Shown here in pieces: positions 41,573 to 50,335 of a stretch of 50,343 bases of DNA. The position numbers and the translations under genes are program-made. Below the pieces are notes generated by a model, which had not been told where the DNA came from, did no database searches, and worked only from the letters and a program-made list of their open reading frames with translations. Numbering within the stretch: the first letter of the stretch is position 1; every line of letters begins with the position of its first letter. The DNA lies in contig CADEDJ010000019.1 of NCBI GenBank assembly GCA_902826055.1, positions 1 through 50,343 of the forward strand, written 5' to 3'. The DNA comes from an uncultured Nitrosomonas sp. (lineage in GTDB: Bacteria; Pseudomonadota; Gammaproteobacteria; Burkholderiales; Nitrosomonadaceae).

Positions 41573-43105
41573 TTAACTCGTATTCTTTTTTAACTTATTA
41601 TTTAAGTCCGTCTCATGCTTAATTTGTTTCTCAAAATTACCTGTGGGAATAAGAATAGTTACTTTTGTACCTTTTTCGGAATCTCCGGTAATATGAAAAT
41701 TTCCTTTTAACTGTTGACAACGCTCACGCATCCCTATGATTCCAAATGAATTATGTTTCTCCATATCTCCACTGGTAATCCCACACCCATTGTCAATTAC
41801 TTCCAGAAGTATCAATTTATCCAATTCTACGAGTTTAACCTGAACACGAGAAGCATGTGCATGCTTTGAAATATTTGTAAGCGTTTCCTGAAAAACACGA
41901 AAAATCGCTATCGACAAGTCTGAATCTAAAGGTATTTCTTCATTTATACAGGATACTCTACAAGCAATACCTGTGCGATCACTAAATTCTTTTGCTTGCC
42001 ACTGAACAGCGGCAACAATGCCACAATCAAGAATACCTGGTCGCAAATCCAAAGAAATTCGACGTGTACTATCAATTACACGATCTACCAAACATTCAAT
42101 CGATTTTGCTTTTTGCTGATAGAATTCTATCTTTCTTTGCGACGAGTCTAAGCAAGGCAACAACTCACATTTTATTGCAGTTAACGTTCCTCCAATGTCA
42201 TCATGAATCTCACGTGCAATCCGGGCACGTTCTTGTTCTTTGATTCTCTGCAAATAAGAAGATAATTCAGCCAGCTGCTCGCGGGAACGTACAATTTCAC
42301 GTTCAACTAATTTATTTCGTGTAATGTTGATCATGATACCATCCCAAATTGTTGTACGGTCGGGCGTCCGTCTAGGTGTTGCACGCAAACTAATCCACTT
42401 TATATCGTTATCTCCTTTTGCTTGAATGCAACCCTCCCAATTCCAAGTTGAAAGCTGTTCAGCTGAGGTAATCAATAACTGATGATAAGATTGCCTGTCA
42501 TCCGGCAAAATCAGATCCGGAAATAATTCCGGATTATCTATTAGTTCTTGAGGTGATAATCCCAGTAATGTCTCGCTTGCATCACTTGCGTACAAAAAAC
42601 TCGTTTCATTCTTAGTGGTTAATAAAAATTGAAAAACAACGCCAGGAAGATTGGAAGTTATGGCTTGAAAAAGTGTTTCACTTTTTTGCAACGCATTCTG
42701 TATGACAATAAGACGTTGATAATTATCCACCTCATGCAAGCTACGTCGTATTACGGGCACCAACCTTGCAAGATTTTTCTTCATCATAAAGTCATAGGCA
42801 CCTAATGCCATGATATGTGCAGCTGCTTCTTCATCTACACGGCCGGACACAACGATTAAAGGTATATCTAAATTCTGCTCTTTAATGATACACAATACTT
42901 CTTCAACATGCAGTTGTGGCAAATGGTAATCAGATAAAATCACATCCCAATTTCTAACTAAGAGTGCATCATGCAATTCAACGATAGTAGAAACACGAAT
43001 GTAATCCAATTGGAATCCACTTTGAACAAGCAACTGCAATATCTTTTCTGCATCCGCTTCGGAATGTTCCACCATTAATATTTTCAATTTCTCTTCGTTG
43101 AACAT
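41573..43105 (-). CDS. Receiver-PAS-histidine kinase of the NarX/DegS type
   Basis: 510 residues. An N-terminal receiver has ILMVEHSEADAEKIL and the Asp in WDVILSDYHLPQLH. Then PAS (LFQAITSNLPGVVFQF to WDGIMINITRN, about 150-275). The HisKA_3 dimerisation domain has the phospho-His in ERARIAREIHDDIGGTLTAI (near 305). The ATPase has VFQETLTNISKHAHASR, DNGCGITSGD and the closing FGIIGMRERCQQL. There is no transmembrane segment, so it senses a cytoplasmic signal or is itself a relay step. It pairs with the NarL-like regulator 50 bp downstream and is divergent from fliC. Confidence 0.94.
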   Translation of the reverse strand: MFNEEKLKILMVEHSEADAEKILQLLVQSGFQLDYIRVSTIVELHDALLVRNWDVILSDYHLPQLHVEEVLCIIKEQNLDIPLIVVSGRVDEEAAAHIMALGAYDFMMKKNLARLVPVIRRSLHEVDNYQRLIVIQNALQKSETLFQAITSNLPGVVFQFLLTTKNETSFLYASDASETLLGLSPQELIDNPELFPDLILPDDRQSYHQLLITSAEQLSTWNWEGCIQAKGDNDIKWISLRATPRRTPDRTTIWDGIMINITRNKLVEREIVRSREQLAELSSYLQRIKEQERARIAREIHDDIGGTLTAIKCELLPCLDSSQRKIEFYQQKAKSIECLVDRVIDSTRRISLDLRPGILDCGIVAAVQWQAKEFSDRTGIACRVSCINEEIPLDSDLSIAIFRVFQETLTNISKHAHASRVQVKLVELDKLILLEVIDNGCGITSGDMEKHNSFGIIGMRERCQQLKGNFHITGDSEKGTKVTILIPTGNFEKQIKHETDLNNKLKKNTS

Positions 43106-43285
43106 TTAAGTCTCTTGCAAATTGAAACCGATAAGCCACTATTTATAAAAGTCGATTCTAATCTATTAACTTACTGAATTATTATTGCATTTTACAAGAA
43201 AATTTAGTTATAAAGAAATAAATTTCTATCGCAAATAAATGTGGCAAACCAATTCCTTAGGCAAAAAACATGAAACATTCACTCC

Positions 43286-43312
43286 TAAACTTTTCAAAAT
43301 GATATCCGATAA
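43286..43312 (+). promoter_or_regulatory. Sigma-28 (FliA) promoter of fliC
   Basis: TAAACTTT (43286-43293), 11 bp, then TCCGATAA (43305-43312). The flagellar sigma-28 consensus is TAAAGTTT-N11-GCCGATAA, so only two of 16 positions differ and the spacing is exact. Predicted transcription start is near 43318-43320, about 95 bp before the fliC ATG. Confidence 0.88.
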
Positions 43313-43351
43313 CTGCAATCAACGGCGGTTACATACCTTCTTGGATTGCAG
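43313..43351 (+). promoter_or_regulatory. 8-bp dyad at the fliC transcription start
   Basis: CTGCAATC (43313-43320) and GATTGCAG (43344-43351) are perfect inverted repeats, 23 bp apart, starting immediately downstream of the -10. They could form a 5'-end stem in the fliC leader or serve as an operator half-site pair. Confidence 0.5.
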
Positions 43352-43412
43352 GGAAAACCAACGGAACTGGCAATTACGCCAAAATAGATAGTTATCAAAA
43401 AGGAGAACCCAA

Positions 43413-44879
43413 ATGCCACAAATTATTAACTCAAACGTAGCTTCATTAAATGCTCAACGTAATTTAAATACATCGCAAAACTCATTAAATACATCGTTAA
43501 CACGTTTGTCATCGGGATTGCGTATTAATAGTGCTAAAGATGATGCTGCTGGTCTGGCAATTTCAGAAAGAATGAGTTCACAAATACGCGGCTTAAACCA
43601 AGCTGTACGCAATGCAAATGACGGTATCTCACTGGCACAAACTGCAGAAGGTGCACTTGGTGAAATTGGTAATAATTTGCAACGTATTCGTGAACTTGCT
43701 GTTCAATCTGCTAACGCGTCAAATAGTGCAAGTGACCGTGCTTCACTTCAGAAAGAGGTTACACAATTAACTGCTGAAATTACTCGAGTGGCTAGCCAAA
43801 CGCAATTCAACGGTTTGAATTTACTAAACGGCTCTTTCCAGAATCAGAGTTTTCAAGTTGGTGCTAATGCCAATCAAACTATTGATATCTCATCAATACT
43901 TGATGCTCGTTCAACCGGATTAGGCAGCCACAAACTTACAACAGGCGGCTCAGTTGTAGGAACAGTTGTTTCCGGCGCTACTGCTAATGGTATCGCTCAA
44001 GAGACTGATCTCGCCTTAACTACTAATAAAGGTACTGTAGGTAGTATTGCGTATGCAGCTGATGCTGGTGCTGATGCCATTGCAACTGCGATTAATGATG
44101 CGGCATCAGGTATAGGTATTACCGCAACCGCAACCAATAGCACAACACTAGGTGCCATGAGTACTGCTGGAACCATTAGCTTCAATTTGACTGGTGGCAC
44201 AGGTACCGCTCAAGCAATTTCTGTTGATATTACCGATACCAATGATCTTAGTGCCCTAGCTGCAGCAATCAATGGCGTGCAAAACAATACAGGAATCACA
44301 GCAACATTTACTACCGCTGGAGATAAATCGGAGCTTACACTCAGCACAACGGATGGGCGTGATATCAAAATTGACACCTTTGTTCATAGTGGTGGTGCTG
44401 CAACTGACACAATAGATTTTGGTACAGTTACTTTGGATGATGGCACAGTTGCAACAGATGCAGTAGCAGTCGGAACAGTTGAACTTACCAGTTCTGAAGG
44501 TCAGATCATTGCAACCAACGCAGGAACAGACGTCTTTACTGCTGCAACCGATACCAGTTCGTTTCAATCGCTTGCTCTACAAGACATTTCTACATCAGAC
44601 GGCGCACAAACAGCAATTGAGGTATTGGATGCTGCATTAAGCCAAATTAATACCGCGCGTGCTGACTTGGGTGCGATTCAAAACCGTTTCAGCTCAACTA
44701 TCGCGAATCTGCAAAGTGCTTCTGAGAATCTTTCAGCTTCTCGTAGCCGTATTCAGGATGCCGACTTTGCAGCAGAAACAGCAAATATGACACGTGGGCA
44801 AATTTTACAACAGGCAGGTACAGCAATTCTTGCGCAAGCAAATTCACTACCTAACAATGTTCTTTCACTATTGCGTTAA
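43413..44879 (+). CDS. fliC: Flagellin
   Basis: 488 residues. The conserved N-terminal D0/D1 region (INSNVASLNAQRNL, SSGLRINSAKDDAAGLAISE) and C-terminal D1/D0 region (NRFSSTIANLQSASENLSAS and QQAGTAILAQANSLPNNVLS) bracket a variable Thr/Ala/Asp-rich central region. It polymerises into the filament after export by the flagellar type III system. AAGGAG lies 7 bp before the ATG, and a sigma-28 promoter upstream gives late-class expression. A terminator follows the gene, so flagellin is likely made in excess over the genes downstream. Confidence 0.98.
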   Translation: MPQIINSNVASLNAQRNLNTSQNSLNTSLTRLSSGLRINSAKDDAAGLAISERMSSQIRGLNQAVRNANDGISLAQTAEGALGEIGNNLQRIRELAVQSANASNSASDRASLQKEVTQLTAEITRVASQTQFNGLNLLNGSFQNQSFQVGANANQTIDISSILDARSTGLGSHKLTTGGSVVGTVVSGATANGIAQETDLALTTNKGTVGSIAYAADAGADAIATAINDAASGIGITATATNSTTLGAMSTAGTISFNLTGGTGTAQAISVDITDTNDLSALAAAINGVQNNTGITATFTTAGDKSELTLSTTDGRDIKIDTFVHSGGAATDTIDFGTVTLDDGTVATDAVAVGTVELTSSEGQIIATNAGTDVFTAATDTSSFQSLALQDISTSDGAQTAIEVLDAALSQINTARADLGAIQNRFSSTIANLQSASENLSASRSRIQDADFAAETANMTRGQILQQAGTAILAQANSLPNNVLSLLR

Positions 44880-44916
44880 TCAATTGATAAAAAACAGGAC
44901 ATAGTTAGTATTTCAT

Positions 44917-44970
44917 AAAGTTGAGAATGCGCGGGATTACAAAAAATTTCCCGCGTTCATTTCAACTTTT
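44917..44970 (+). terminator. Hairpin terminator between fliC and flaG
   Basis: AAAGTTGA (44917-44924) pairs with TCAACTTT (44962-44969), with an inner stem GCGGGA/TCCCGC, and the structure ends in a T-run (44966-44970). The Shine-Dalgarno of flaG begins directly after it. Partial read-through would set the fliC to cap-gene ratio. Confidence 0.82.
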
Positions 44971-44982
44971 AGGAGTAAGGAT

Positions 44983-45354
44983 ATGAATATCAACCAATTA
45001 AATGGAGCTAGCTTATCTTCAACAATCTCAGTAGCAATTCCAAATACTCAAAGATCAATTACGCTCCCTAATACTATTTCACCTTCAGCTTCTAACTCTC
45101 TACAACTTAGTAGTAAAGATGAACTAAGATCAGAGGAGTTGATTAAACAAGCAGTTGAGAATATTCAGGAAACAGTCGGAAATTTAGCGCATAATTTGCG
45201 CTTTTCAGTTGATCATGATACTGGTAAAACAATTATTAAAGTAATGGACGCGCATACCGAAGAAATTATTAGACAAATACCAACCGAAGAAGCTATTGAA
45301 ATAGCCCGAACCCTAGATAAGGTCCAGGGACTATTATTTAATGATAAAGCATAA
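44983..45354 (+). CDS. flaG: FlaG family flagellar protein
   Basis: 123 residues. The polar, low-complexity N-terminal half is followed by the conserved FlaG core: LRFSVDHDTGKTIIKVMDAH, EEIIRQIPTEEAIEIARTLD. FlaG influences filament length in other bacteria, though its mechanism is unclear. GGAGTAAGG serves as the Shine-Dalgarno. It sits between fliC and fliD, its usual place, 36 bp before fliD. Confidence 0.93.
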   Translation: MNINQLNGASLSSTISVAIPNTQRSITLPNTISPSASNSLQLSSKDELRSEELIKQAVENIQETVGNLAHNLRFSVDHDTGKTIIKVMDAHTEEIIRQIPTEEAIEIARTLDKVQGLLFNDKA

Positions 45355-45390
45355 AAATATTCCTGACTAATATTAAAGCGAGGTTAATAA

Positions 45391-47364
45391 ATGCTCTCAT
45401 CACCAGGTGTTGGATCAGGCTTAGACGTCAATAACATTGTCAATCAGTTAATGTCCCTAGAACGTCGGCCATTAATAGCTCTTGATAGTAAAGAAGCGAC
45501 GCACCAAACTAAATTAAGCGCTTTTGGTAGCTTAAAAGGGGCTTTATCTTCTCTTCAGAGTAACGTAGTTTCATTAGCAATTCCAGAAAAATACACCGCT
45601 ATTGCAGCCAAAATTACTGATACCACGTTAGCAAATGTAAGCGCGACATCAGCTGCTGTAACAGGAAATTATTCGATAGAAGTTCAAACACTTGCGCAAT
45701 CCCAGAAATTAAAGTCTGCCAGCTTTACAACAACTAATACCACAATTGGTAGTGGTACAATTTCTATACAATTTGGTACTTATAATGGCGGCGCATTTAC
45801 AATTAATCCTGGTAAAGCTGCTCAATCTATAGCTGTTTCTTCTAATAATTCAACACTAGAAGGTATCCGTGACACAATTAATCAAGCAAATGCAGGAGTA
45901 TCTGCTAGTATAGTGAATGATGGTAGCGGTAATCGATTAGTCATTTCTTCAAACGATACTGGATTGAGTAATGCTTTAAAAATAACCACGATAGATTCAG
46001 ACAATAATAATTCTGATAATTTAGGGCTTTCACAACTTGCTTACGATGCAACGGCAGGTGGCACCACCAATCTTACCGAAACTGTAGCAGCTAGTAATGC
46101 TACATTAGTTATTGATGGTATTTCAATTAGTAAAGCATCTAACAAAATTACAGATGCCATTGAAGGTGTTACACTTGATCTGCTAAAAACCAATTTAGGT
46201 AGTCCAACAACATTAAACCTATCTCGTGACACTGCCAGCATTCAAAGTACGATATCTTCCTTTGTCAAGGCATTCAATGATCTCAACAAAACGATAGCTG
46301 ATTTATCAAAGTATGATGCAACAACTAGACAAGCATCAATCCTAACTGGTGATTCAACCGTACGATCAATTCAAACAAAATTACGCAATGCAATTTCTGA
46401 TCCCCTAACAACAGCTGGAGGGGGTTTAAGTTTATTGTCAGAAGTAGGTATTTCATTTCAAACAGATGGAACACTTAAGTTTGATCCGTCAAAACTGACG
46501 GAAATACTCAATGATCCGACAAAAGACATTTCAACGTTATTTGCATCAATTGGAAAGACCAATGATAGTCAAGTAACTTTCGTCAGCGCTGGTTCCGAAA
46601 CAATGAATGGAGAATATTCACTTGATATTAGCCAAATTGCTACACAAGGGAAGGCAAGTGGTAGCATACCAGCAACACTAACAATAAACTCGGGAATCAA
46701 CGACAAATTAGAACTTGTTATTGATGGCGTTAATGCTAGCATTACTGTTGCTGCAGGAACCTATACCTCAACCTCACTAGCGGCTGAAATTCAATCCAAA
46801 ATAAATGGAGACTCAGCCATTTCTTCGGCAGGTATTAAAGTAACTATGAGTGAATCTGCTGGAATACTTACTATTGCTTCAAATCAATACGGCTCTGCAT
46901 CAACCATATCGATTACTGGTGGAAATGGCAAAGCAACTTTATTTGGTACTCCTATTGAATCTAACGGATTAGATGTTGCTGGTACAATCAATGGCATACC
47001 TGCTACAGGCTCTGGTCAAATTTTAACCGGTAATGGCGACAGTAATGAACTCATACTAAATATTTCTGGTGGTAATACTGGAGCAAGAGGAAATATTAAT
47101 TTTGCACATGGCTTTGCCGCAAAATTAGACATGCTAATAGATGAAATGCTTGATGACCGTTTAATTGACAGTCGCATTGACGGCATTAATTCTTCAATTA
47201 AAGATATTGATAATCAAAGAGAAAATCTTAATCGTCGGCTTGTGGATGTGGAAAAACGTATTCGTGCTCAATTCACCGCACTAGACTCAATGATTGCTGG
47301 TATGACACAAACCAGTAACTTCTTGCAACAACAATTATCCAGACTTCCTGGAACAAGCAAATAA
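45391..47364 (+). CDS. fliD: Flagellar filament cap protein FliD
   Basis: 657 residues, longer than the roughly 470-residue enteric protein. The N-terminus SSPGVGSGLDVNNIVNQLMS, LERRPLIALDSK and the C-terminal coiled coil (KDIDNQRENLNRRLVDVEKR, IRAQFTALDSMIAGMTQTSN, FLQQQLS) are diagnostic. The extra length is in the Thr/Ser-rich middle domains, which are exposed on the cap. FliD forms the pentameric or hexameric cap that folds flagellin at the filament tip and can act as an adhesin. Confidence 0.97.
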   Translation: MLSSPGVGSGLDVNNIVNQLMSLERRPLIALDSKEATHQTKLSAFGSLKGALSSLQSNVVSLAIPEKYTAIAAKITDTTLANVSATSAAVTGNYSIEVQTLAQSQKLKSASFTTTNTTIGSGTISIQFGTYNGGAFTINPGKAAQSIAVSSNNSTLEGIRDTINQANAGVSASIVNDGSGNRLVISSNDTGLSNALKITTIDSDNNNSDNLGLSQLAYDATAGGTTNLTETVAASNATLVIDGISISKASNKITDAIEGVTLDLLKTNLGSPTTLNLSRDTASIQSTISSFVKAFNDLNKTIADLSKYDATTRQASILTGDSTVRSIQTKLRNAISDPLTTAGGGLSLLSEVGISFQTDGTLKFDPSKLTEILNDPTKDISTLFASIGKTNDSQVTFVSAGSETMNGEYSLDISQIATQGKASGSIPATLTINSGINDKLELVIDGVNASITVAAGTYTSTSLAAEIQSKINGDSAISSAGIKVTMSESAGILTIASNQYGSASTISITGGNGKATLFGTPIESNGLDVAGTINGIPATGSGQILTGNGDSNELILNISGGNTGARGNINFAHGFAAKLDMLIDEMLDDRLIDSRIDGINSSIKDIDNQRENLNRRLVDVEKRIRAQFTALDSMIAGMTQTSNFLQQQLSRLPGTSK

Positions 47365-47379
47365 TGAGGTTACCTCATT
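47363..47379 (+). other. Small stem-loop in the fliD-fliS gap
   Basis: AATGAGG (47363-47369), TTA, CCTCATT (47373-47379) begins inside the fliD stop codon and is followed by AACTTT. It may be a weak attenuator or an mRNA stabiliser before fliS. Confidence 0.4.
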
Positions 47380-47399
47380 AACTTTAGAAAGGAACAAAA

Positions 47400-47828
47400 A
47401 TGTATATTGCAATGAATAATGGGATTTCTGCTTATCAAAAAATTGAGGTTGAAACAAGTATACAATCAGCTGATCCTCACAAACTTATCCTGATGTTGTA
47501 TGAAGGTGCACAAGAAGCCCTTGCAAAAGCAAGAATGTATATACACCACAATGAAATCGCTGAAAAAGGACAAATGATCTCAAAAGCTATTATGATTATT
47601 GATCATGGTTTGAAAGCCAGCTTGGATACGAACGCAGGTGGTGATTTGGCAATAAAACTGCAAGCACTCTATGAATATATGGCACATCGATTATTGATAG
47701 CTAATATTCACAATGATGTTGAAATGATTGATGAAGTCAATAGACTTTTGTTTGAATTGCATGATGCATGGAAAAAGATTGGGCAATCACAAAAAGCTAA
47801 TGAAACTGTATCAACAACGACAATTTAA
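47400..47828 (+). CDS. fliS: Flagellar export chaperone FliS
   Basis: 142 residues, all helical. Signature segments are ISAYQKIEVETSIQSADPHK, LILMLYEGAQEALAKARMYI and KAIMIIDHGLKASLD, then LYEYMAHRLLIANIHNDVEM. FliS binds the C-terminal helix of flagellin and keeps it unpolymerised until export. AAAGGAAC lies before the ATG. It is 35 bp after fliD in the fliD-fliS-fliT order typical of proteobacteria. Confidence 0.97.
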   Translation: MYIAMNNGISAYQKIEVETSIQSADPHKLILMLYEGAQEALAKARMYIHHNEIAEKGQMISKAIMIIDHGLKASLDTNAGGDLAIKLQALYEYMAHRLLIANIHNDVEMIDEVNRLLFELHDAWKKIGQSQKANETVSTTTI

Positions 47829-47850
47829 TAATTCTTCTATTTTTGAAAAG

Positions 47851-48186
47851 ATGGATAGTACGCAAACAATAATGATTTATAAAGCCATTCTCGCAATCAC
47901 CGGCAAAATGTTAATCGCTGCTCAAAATAAAGAATGGGATGAATTAGTATCTCTAGAACAAGAATGTGGAAAGTTAGCACAAATATTAATAAATGAAAAC
48001 CATCAGCCTATACTAGATACAGAATTGCTGCAAAACAAGATAAAAATAATTCATCAAATTTTGGATGACGATGCTCAAATTAGAGCAATTACTGAATCTT
48101 GGATGATACGACTACAAGATATACTTTGTGCTAATGGCAAGGTACGCAGCCTTCAACGGGCATATCTAACGACTGAAAATACATAG
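47851..48186 (+). CDS. fliT: FliT-like flagellar chaperone
   Basis: About 111 residues from the ATG at 47851 (MDSTQTIMIYKAILAITGKM). An upstream start at 47728 would overlap fliS in another frame and is rejected. Helical pattern with LIAAQNKEWDELVSLEQECG (the W-x-x-L-x-x-L-E-x-x-x family feature) and DDAQIRAITESWMIRLQDIL. FliT is the export chaperone for FliD in enterics. Position right after fliS supports the call. The Shine-Dalgarno is weak. Confidence 0.87.
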   Translation: MDSTQTIMIYKAILAITGKMLIAAQNKEWDELVSLEQECGKLAQILINENHQPILDTELLQNKIKIIHQILDDDAQIRAITESWMIRLQDILCANGKVRSLQRAYLTTENT

Positions 48187-48230
48187 CTTCTTGAGTATGC
48201 CTAGAATGGACCGATTCTGGAAAAACCATC

Positions 48231-49238
48231 GTGATTCCAACTGCAATCAAACCTGATTTAATCGCTCACCTAACTCAACTAAAACTTGTTACACCTGTAA
48301 CAGCAATTCCAGATACACAGAATTCTTCCATACAATTTGAACAAGGCCACAAATATCAAGCTCTCGTTGAGGCACGATTATCTAACGGCAATGCTAGAGT
48401 ATCTATTGCAGAAAAACTCATTCAAATGCATTTGCCAGAAGAATTCCGAGCTGGTAGCAAACTTGATGTTATTTTTGTCAACCACGAACCGGATTTAAAA
48501 TTTCTTATTTCAAATCAAGCCTTATTAGAAACCGACAATAATACATCTATAAGTACTACTGGACGTTTTCTAGGCGCTCTTATGCAAAATGCATTTAATC
48601 ATTCTCTACCAAAGACAACCCAGTTAATTACTAGTTATACTCCAATTCTTGATGAAGCATCGATAAATAGCGCCGAATTGCCCGGTTTATTACAAAAAAC
48701 AATTACACAAAGTGGATTATTCTATGAGTCACATCAGGCACAATGGATTAACGGAGAAAATACTCTCGAAAATTTACACAATGAACCTCAAAATAAGCCC
48801 ATGTCAGTAACAACAGAGATATCAAAATCAATAATTCCTGCATCACTTAATACTGATGTGCCATTGAGCACTCACAATATATCTTTAGTATTACAACAGT
48901 TAGCAACTTTAGAAACTAGCCATCTTTTTTGGCGTGGTGAAGTTTGGCAAAATCAACAGATGGAGTGGGATATCTTTGAACAGCCAGAAAACAACAATAG
49001 AAGTGACTTCGATCCTGCTACACAATGGCAAACACAAATACGTCTTTCTATGCCTGAGTTAGGAAATATCATAGCAAGAATTTCCCTAAACGCCAGTAGC
49101 ATTAATATTAAACTGGCTGCCTCTCAATTAGAAGCAGCTAGCTTATTGAGAAATAATCAGTTACCACTCGCAGTTGATCTGCAATCAGCAGGATTAACCA
49201 TCAAAGCAATAGAGGTACAACACGATGACAGCGAATGA
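48231..49238 (+). CDS. FliK-like flagellar hook-length control protein (C-terminal homology)
   Basis: 335 residues starting at a GTG at 48231, which has only a weak Shine-Dalgarno. The N-terminal half has a strand-rich section (HKYQALVEARLSNGNARVSI), then a polar linker rich in Asn, Thr and Ser. The last 80 residues (IRLSMPELGNIIARISLNAS, INIKLAASQLEAASLLRNNQ, LPLAVDLQSAGLTI) match the FliK C-terminal pattern of an L-P-x-L-G-x-V-x-a-x-i followed by L-R-x-x-L-p-x-L-x-x-x-L. It overlaps the FlhB-like gene by 14 bp, and FliK acts on FlhB. Whether it is the main FliK or a second copy cannot be told here. Confidence 0.7.
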   Translation: MIPTAIKPDLIAHLTQLKLVTPVTAIPDTQNSSIQFEQGHKYQALVEARLSNGNARVSIAEKLIQMHLPEEFRAGSKLDVIFVNHEPDLKFLISNQALLETDNNTSISTTGRFLGALMQNAFNHSLPKTTQLITSYTPILDEASINSAELPGLLQKTITQSGLFYESHQAQWINGENTLENLHNEPQNKPMSVTTEISKSIIPASLNTDVPLSTHNISLVLQQLATLETSHLFWRGEVWQNQQMEWDIFEQPENNNRSDFDPATQWQTQIRLSMPELGNIIARISLNASSINIKLAASQLEAASLLRNNQLPLAVDLQSAGLTIKAIEVQHDDSE

Positions 49239-49533
49239 ATCTTATCGCAGCGCAGTCGCACTCGCATACCGAGAAGGTCAAATAGCACCCAAAGTTCTTG
49301 CAAAAGGCCGTGGCCTTATTGCTCAAGAAATTATTAAACGTGCTAAAGAAGCCGGTATTTATGTTCATGAATCAAGTGAATTGGTTTCGCTTCTTATGCA
49401 AGTTAATCTTGATGAGCGCATTCCTCCACAGCTGTATGTTGCAGTTGCCGAATTATTAGCCTGGCTTTATCGTCTGGATCAACAAAAAGGAAAAAATCAG
49501 ATTTCTGATAGCTCAATCCACAAGCTAATCTAA
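49225..49533 (+). CDS. FlhB C-terminal-domain protein (FlhB2/YlqH type)
   Basis: 102 residues matching only the cytoplasmic C-terminal domain of FlhB/SctU: RSAVALAYREGQIAPKVLAK, GRGLIAQEIIKRAKEAGIYV, HESSELVSLLMQVNLDERIP, PQLYVAVAELLAWLYRLDQQ. The N-terminal membrane helices are absent and the N-P-T-H autocleavage site is not present, the protein starting at the equivalent of the post-cleavage fragment. Such stand-alone domains are known in several bacteria and may substitute for cleaved FlhB in substrate switching. Its start overlaps the FliK-like gene. Confidence 0.9.
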   Translation: MTANESYRSAVALAYREGQIAPKVLAKGRGLIAQEIIKRAKEAGIYVHESSELVSLLMQVNLDERIPPQLYVAVAELLAWLYRLDQQKGKNQISDSSIHKLI

Positions 49534-49555
49534 AAATTCCAGGAGCAAATTAACC

Positions 49556-50335
49556 ATGCAAGAATCTAATCAAAATGCCGAAGTCCCTAAAACACTGGAA
49601 CCAACCACACTTATAAAAGATGAAAATTTTCGTGTTTATTCAGAGATTGATATTTTATTTTTATTGCGAAAAATAACGCAAACTAACTCTCTTGTCATGC
49701 TTTCTTTCAATGATGGTAACAATTCTTTTTTAACATCTATTCTTGCAGTAAACTCCGACGAAAAAAAGCTAATAATAGACTATGGTCCCAATGAAAAAAT
49801 AAGCCAGCAAGCTTTACAGTCCAAAAAATTATTTTTTGTTACTACGCAAAACAAAGTCAAAATTGAATTTTCCTCAAATCACATAGATAAAACAGATTTT
49901 AAAGGGAAAAATGCATTTTTAATTAACATTCCAGAGTATTTATTACGTATCCAAAGAAGAGATAATTTCCGAATTTCTACTCCAATTGCAAAACCCCTTA
50001 AATGTTTAATTCCAATTCCAGTAGAAAACAAATCTATAACTACTGAAATCACTTTACTCGATATTAGTTGTGGTGGCATTGGAGCGATTGATCAAAATTC
50101 TAATATTAATTTTGAACCAGGGATAATTTATAAAGATTGTCAAATTTCACTTCCTGAAATCGGCATAGTTAACGCAACTATCGTCGTAAAAAATGCATAC
50201 CCAATGAAATTGCAAAGTGGTGCTTCGTATTATCGCATTGGATGTCAATTTATAGATCTACCAGCAAAAACAGAAGCAATGATACAACGCTATATTGTTA
50301 AGCAAGAACAAATAATAAAAACCAAAGATTCTTAA
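49556..50335 (+). CDS. ycgR: YcgR-like flagellar brake protein with PilZ domain
   Basis: 259 residues. An N-terminal YcgR-type domain (SEIDILFLLRKITQTNSLVM, ILAVNSDEKKLIIDYGPNEK) is joined to a C-terminal PilZ domain. The cyclic-di-GMP-binding R-x-x-x-R motif is in IQRRDNFRISTP and the D-x-S-x-x-G motif in LLDISCGGIGAI. Bound to cyclic-di-GMP, YcgR slows or biases the flagellar motor. It lies 22 bp after the FlhB-like gene. Two cyclases and two EAL-type proteins in the window could set its input. Confidence 0.9.
   Translation: MQESNQNAEVPKTLEPTTLIKDENFRVYSEIDILFLLRKITQTNSLVMLSFNDGNNSFLTSILAVNSDEKKLIIDYGPNEKISQQALQSKKLFFVTTQNKVKIEFSSNHIDKTDFKGKNAFLINIPEYLLRIQRRDNFRISTPIAKPLKCLIPIPVENKSITTEITLLDISCGGIGAIDQNSNINFEPGIIYKDCQISLPEIGIVNATIVVKNAYPMKLQSGASYYRIGCQFIDLPAKTEAMIQRYIVKQEQIIKTKDS

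Larger units (their letters stand above)
43106..43412. other. Divergent regulatory region between the sensor kinase and fliC
   Basis: 307 bp. It holds the sigma-28 promoter of fliC, a dyad around the expected transcription start and the fliC Shine-Dalgarno. The minus-strand promoter of the kinase array must also be here, but no clear one was seen. The right half (43310-43390) is less AT-rich than the left. Confidence 0.5.

Noticed and set aside
44256..44567. Cys-rich 103-residue minus-strand open frame inside fliC
   Set aside because: Antisense of the Thr/Ala-rich flagellin centre (ACA/GCA codons read as TGT/TGC); not a real Cys-rich protein.
47728..47850. Upstream extension of fliT
   Set aside because: It overlaps fliS in another frame; FliT homology begins at the ATG at 47851.
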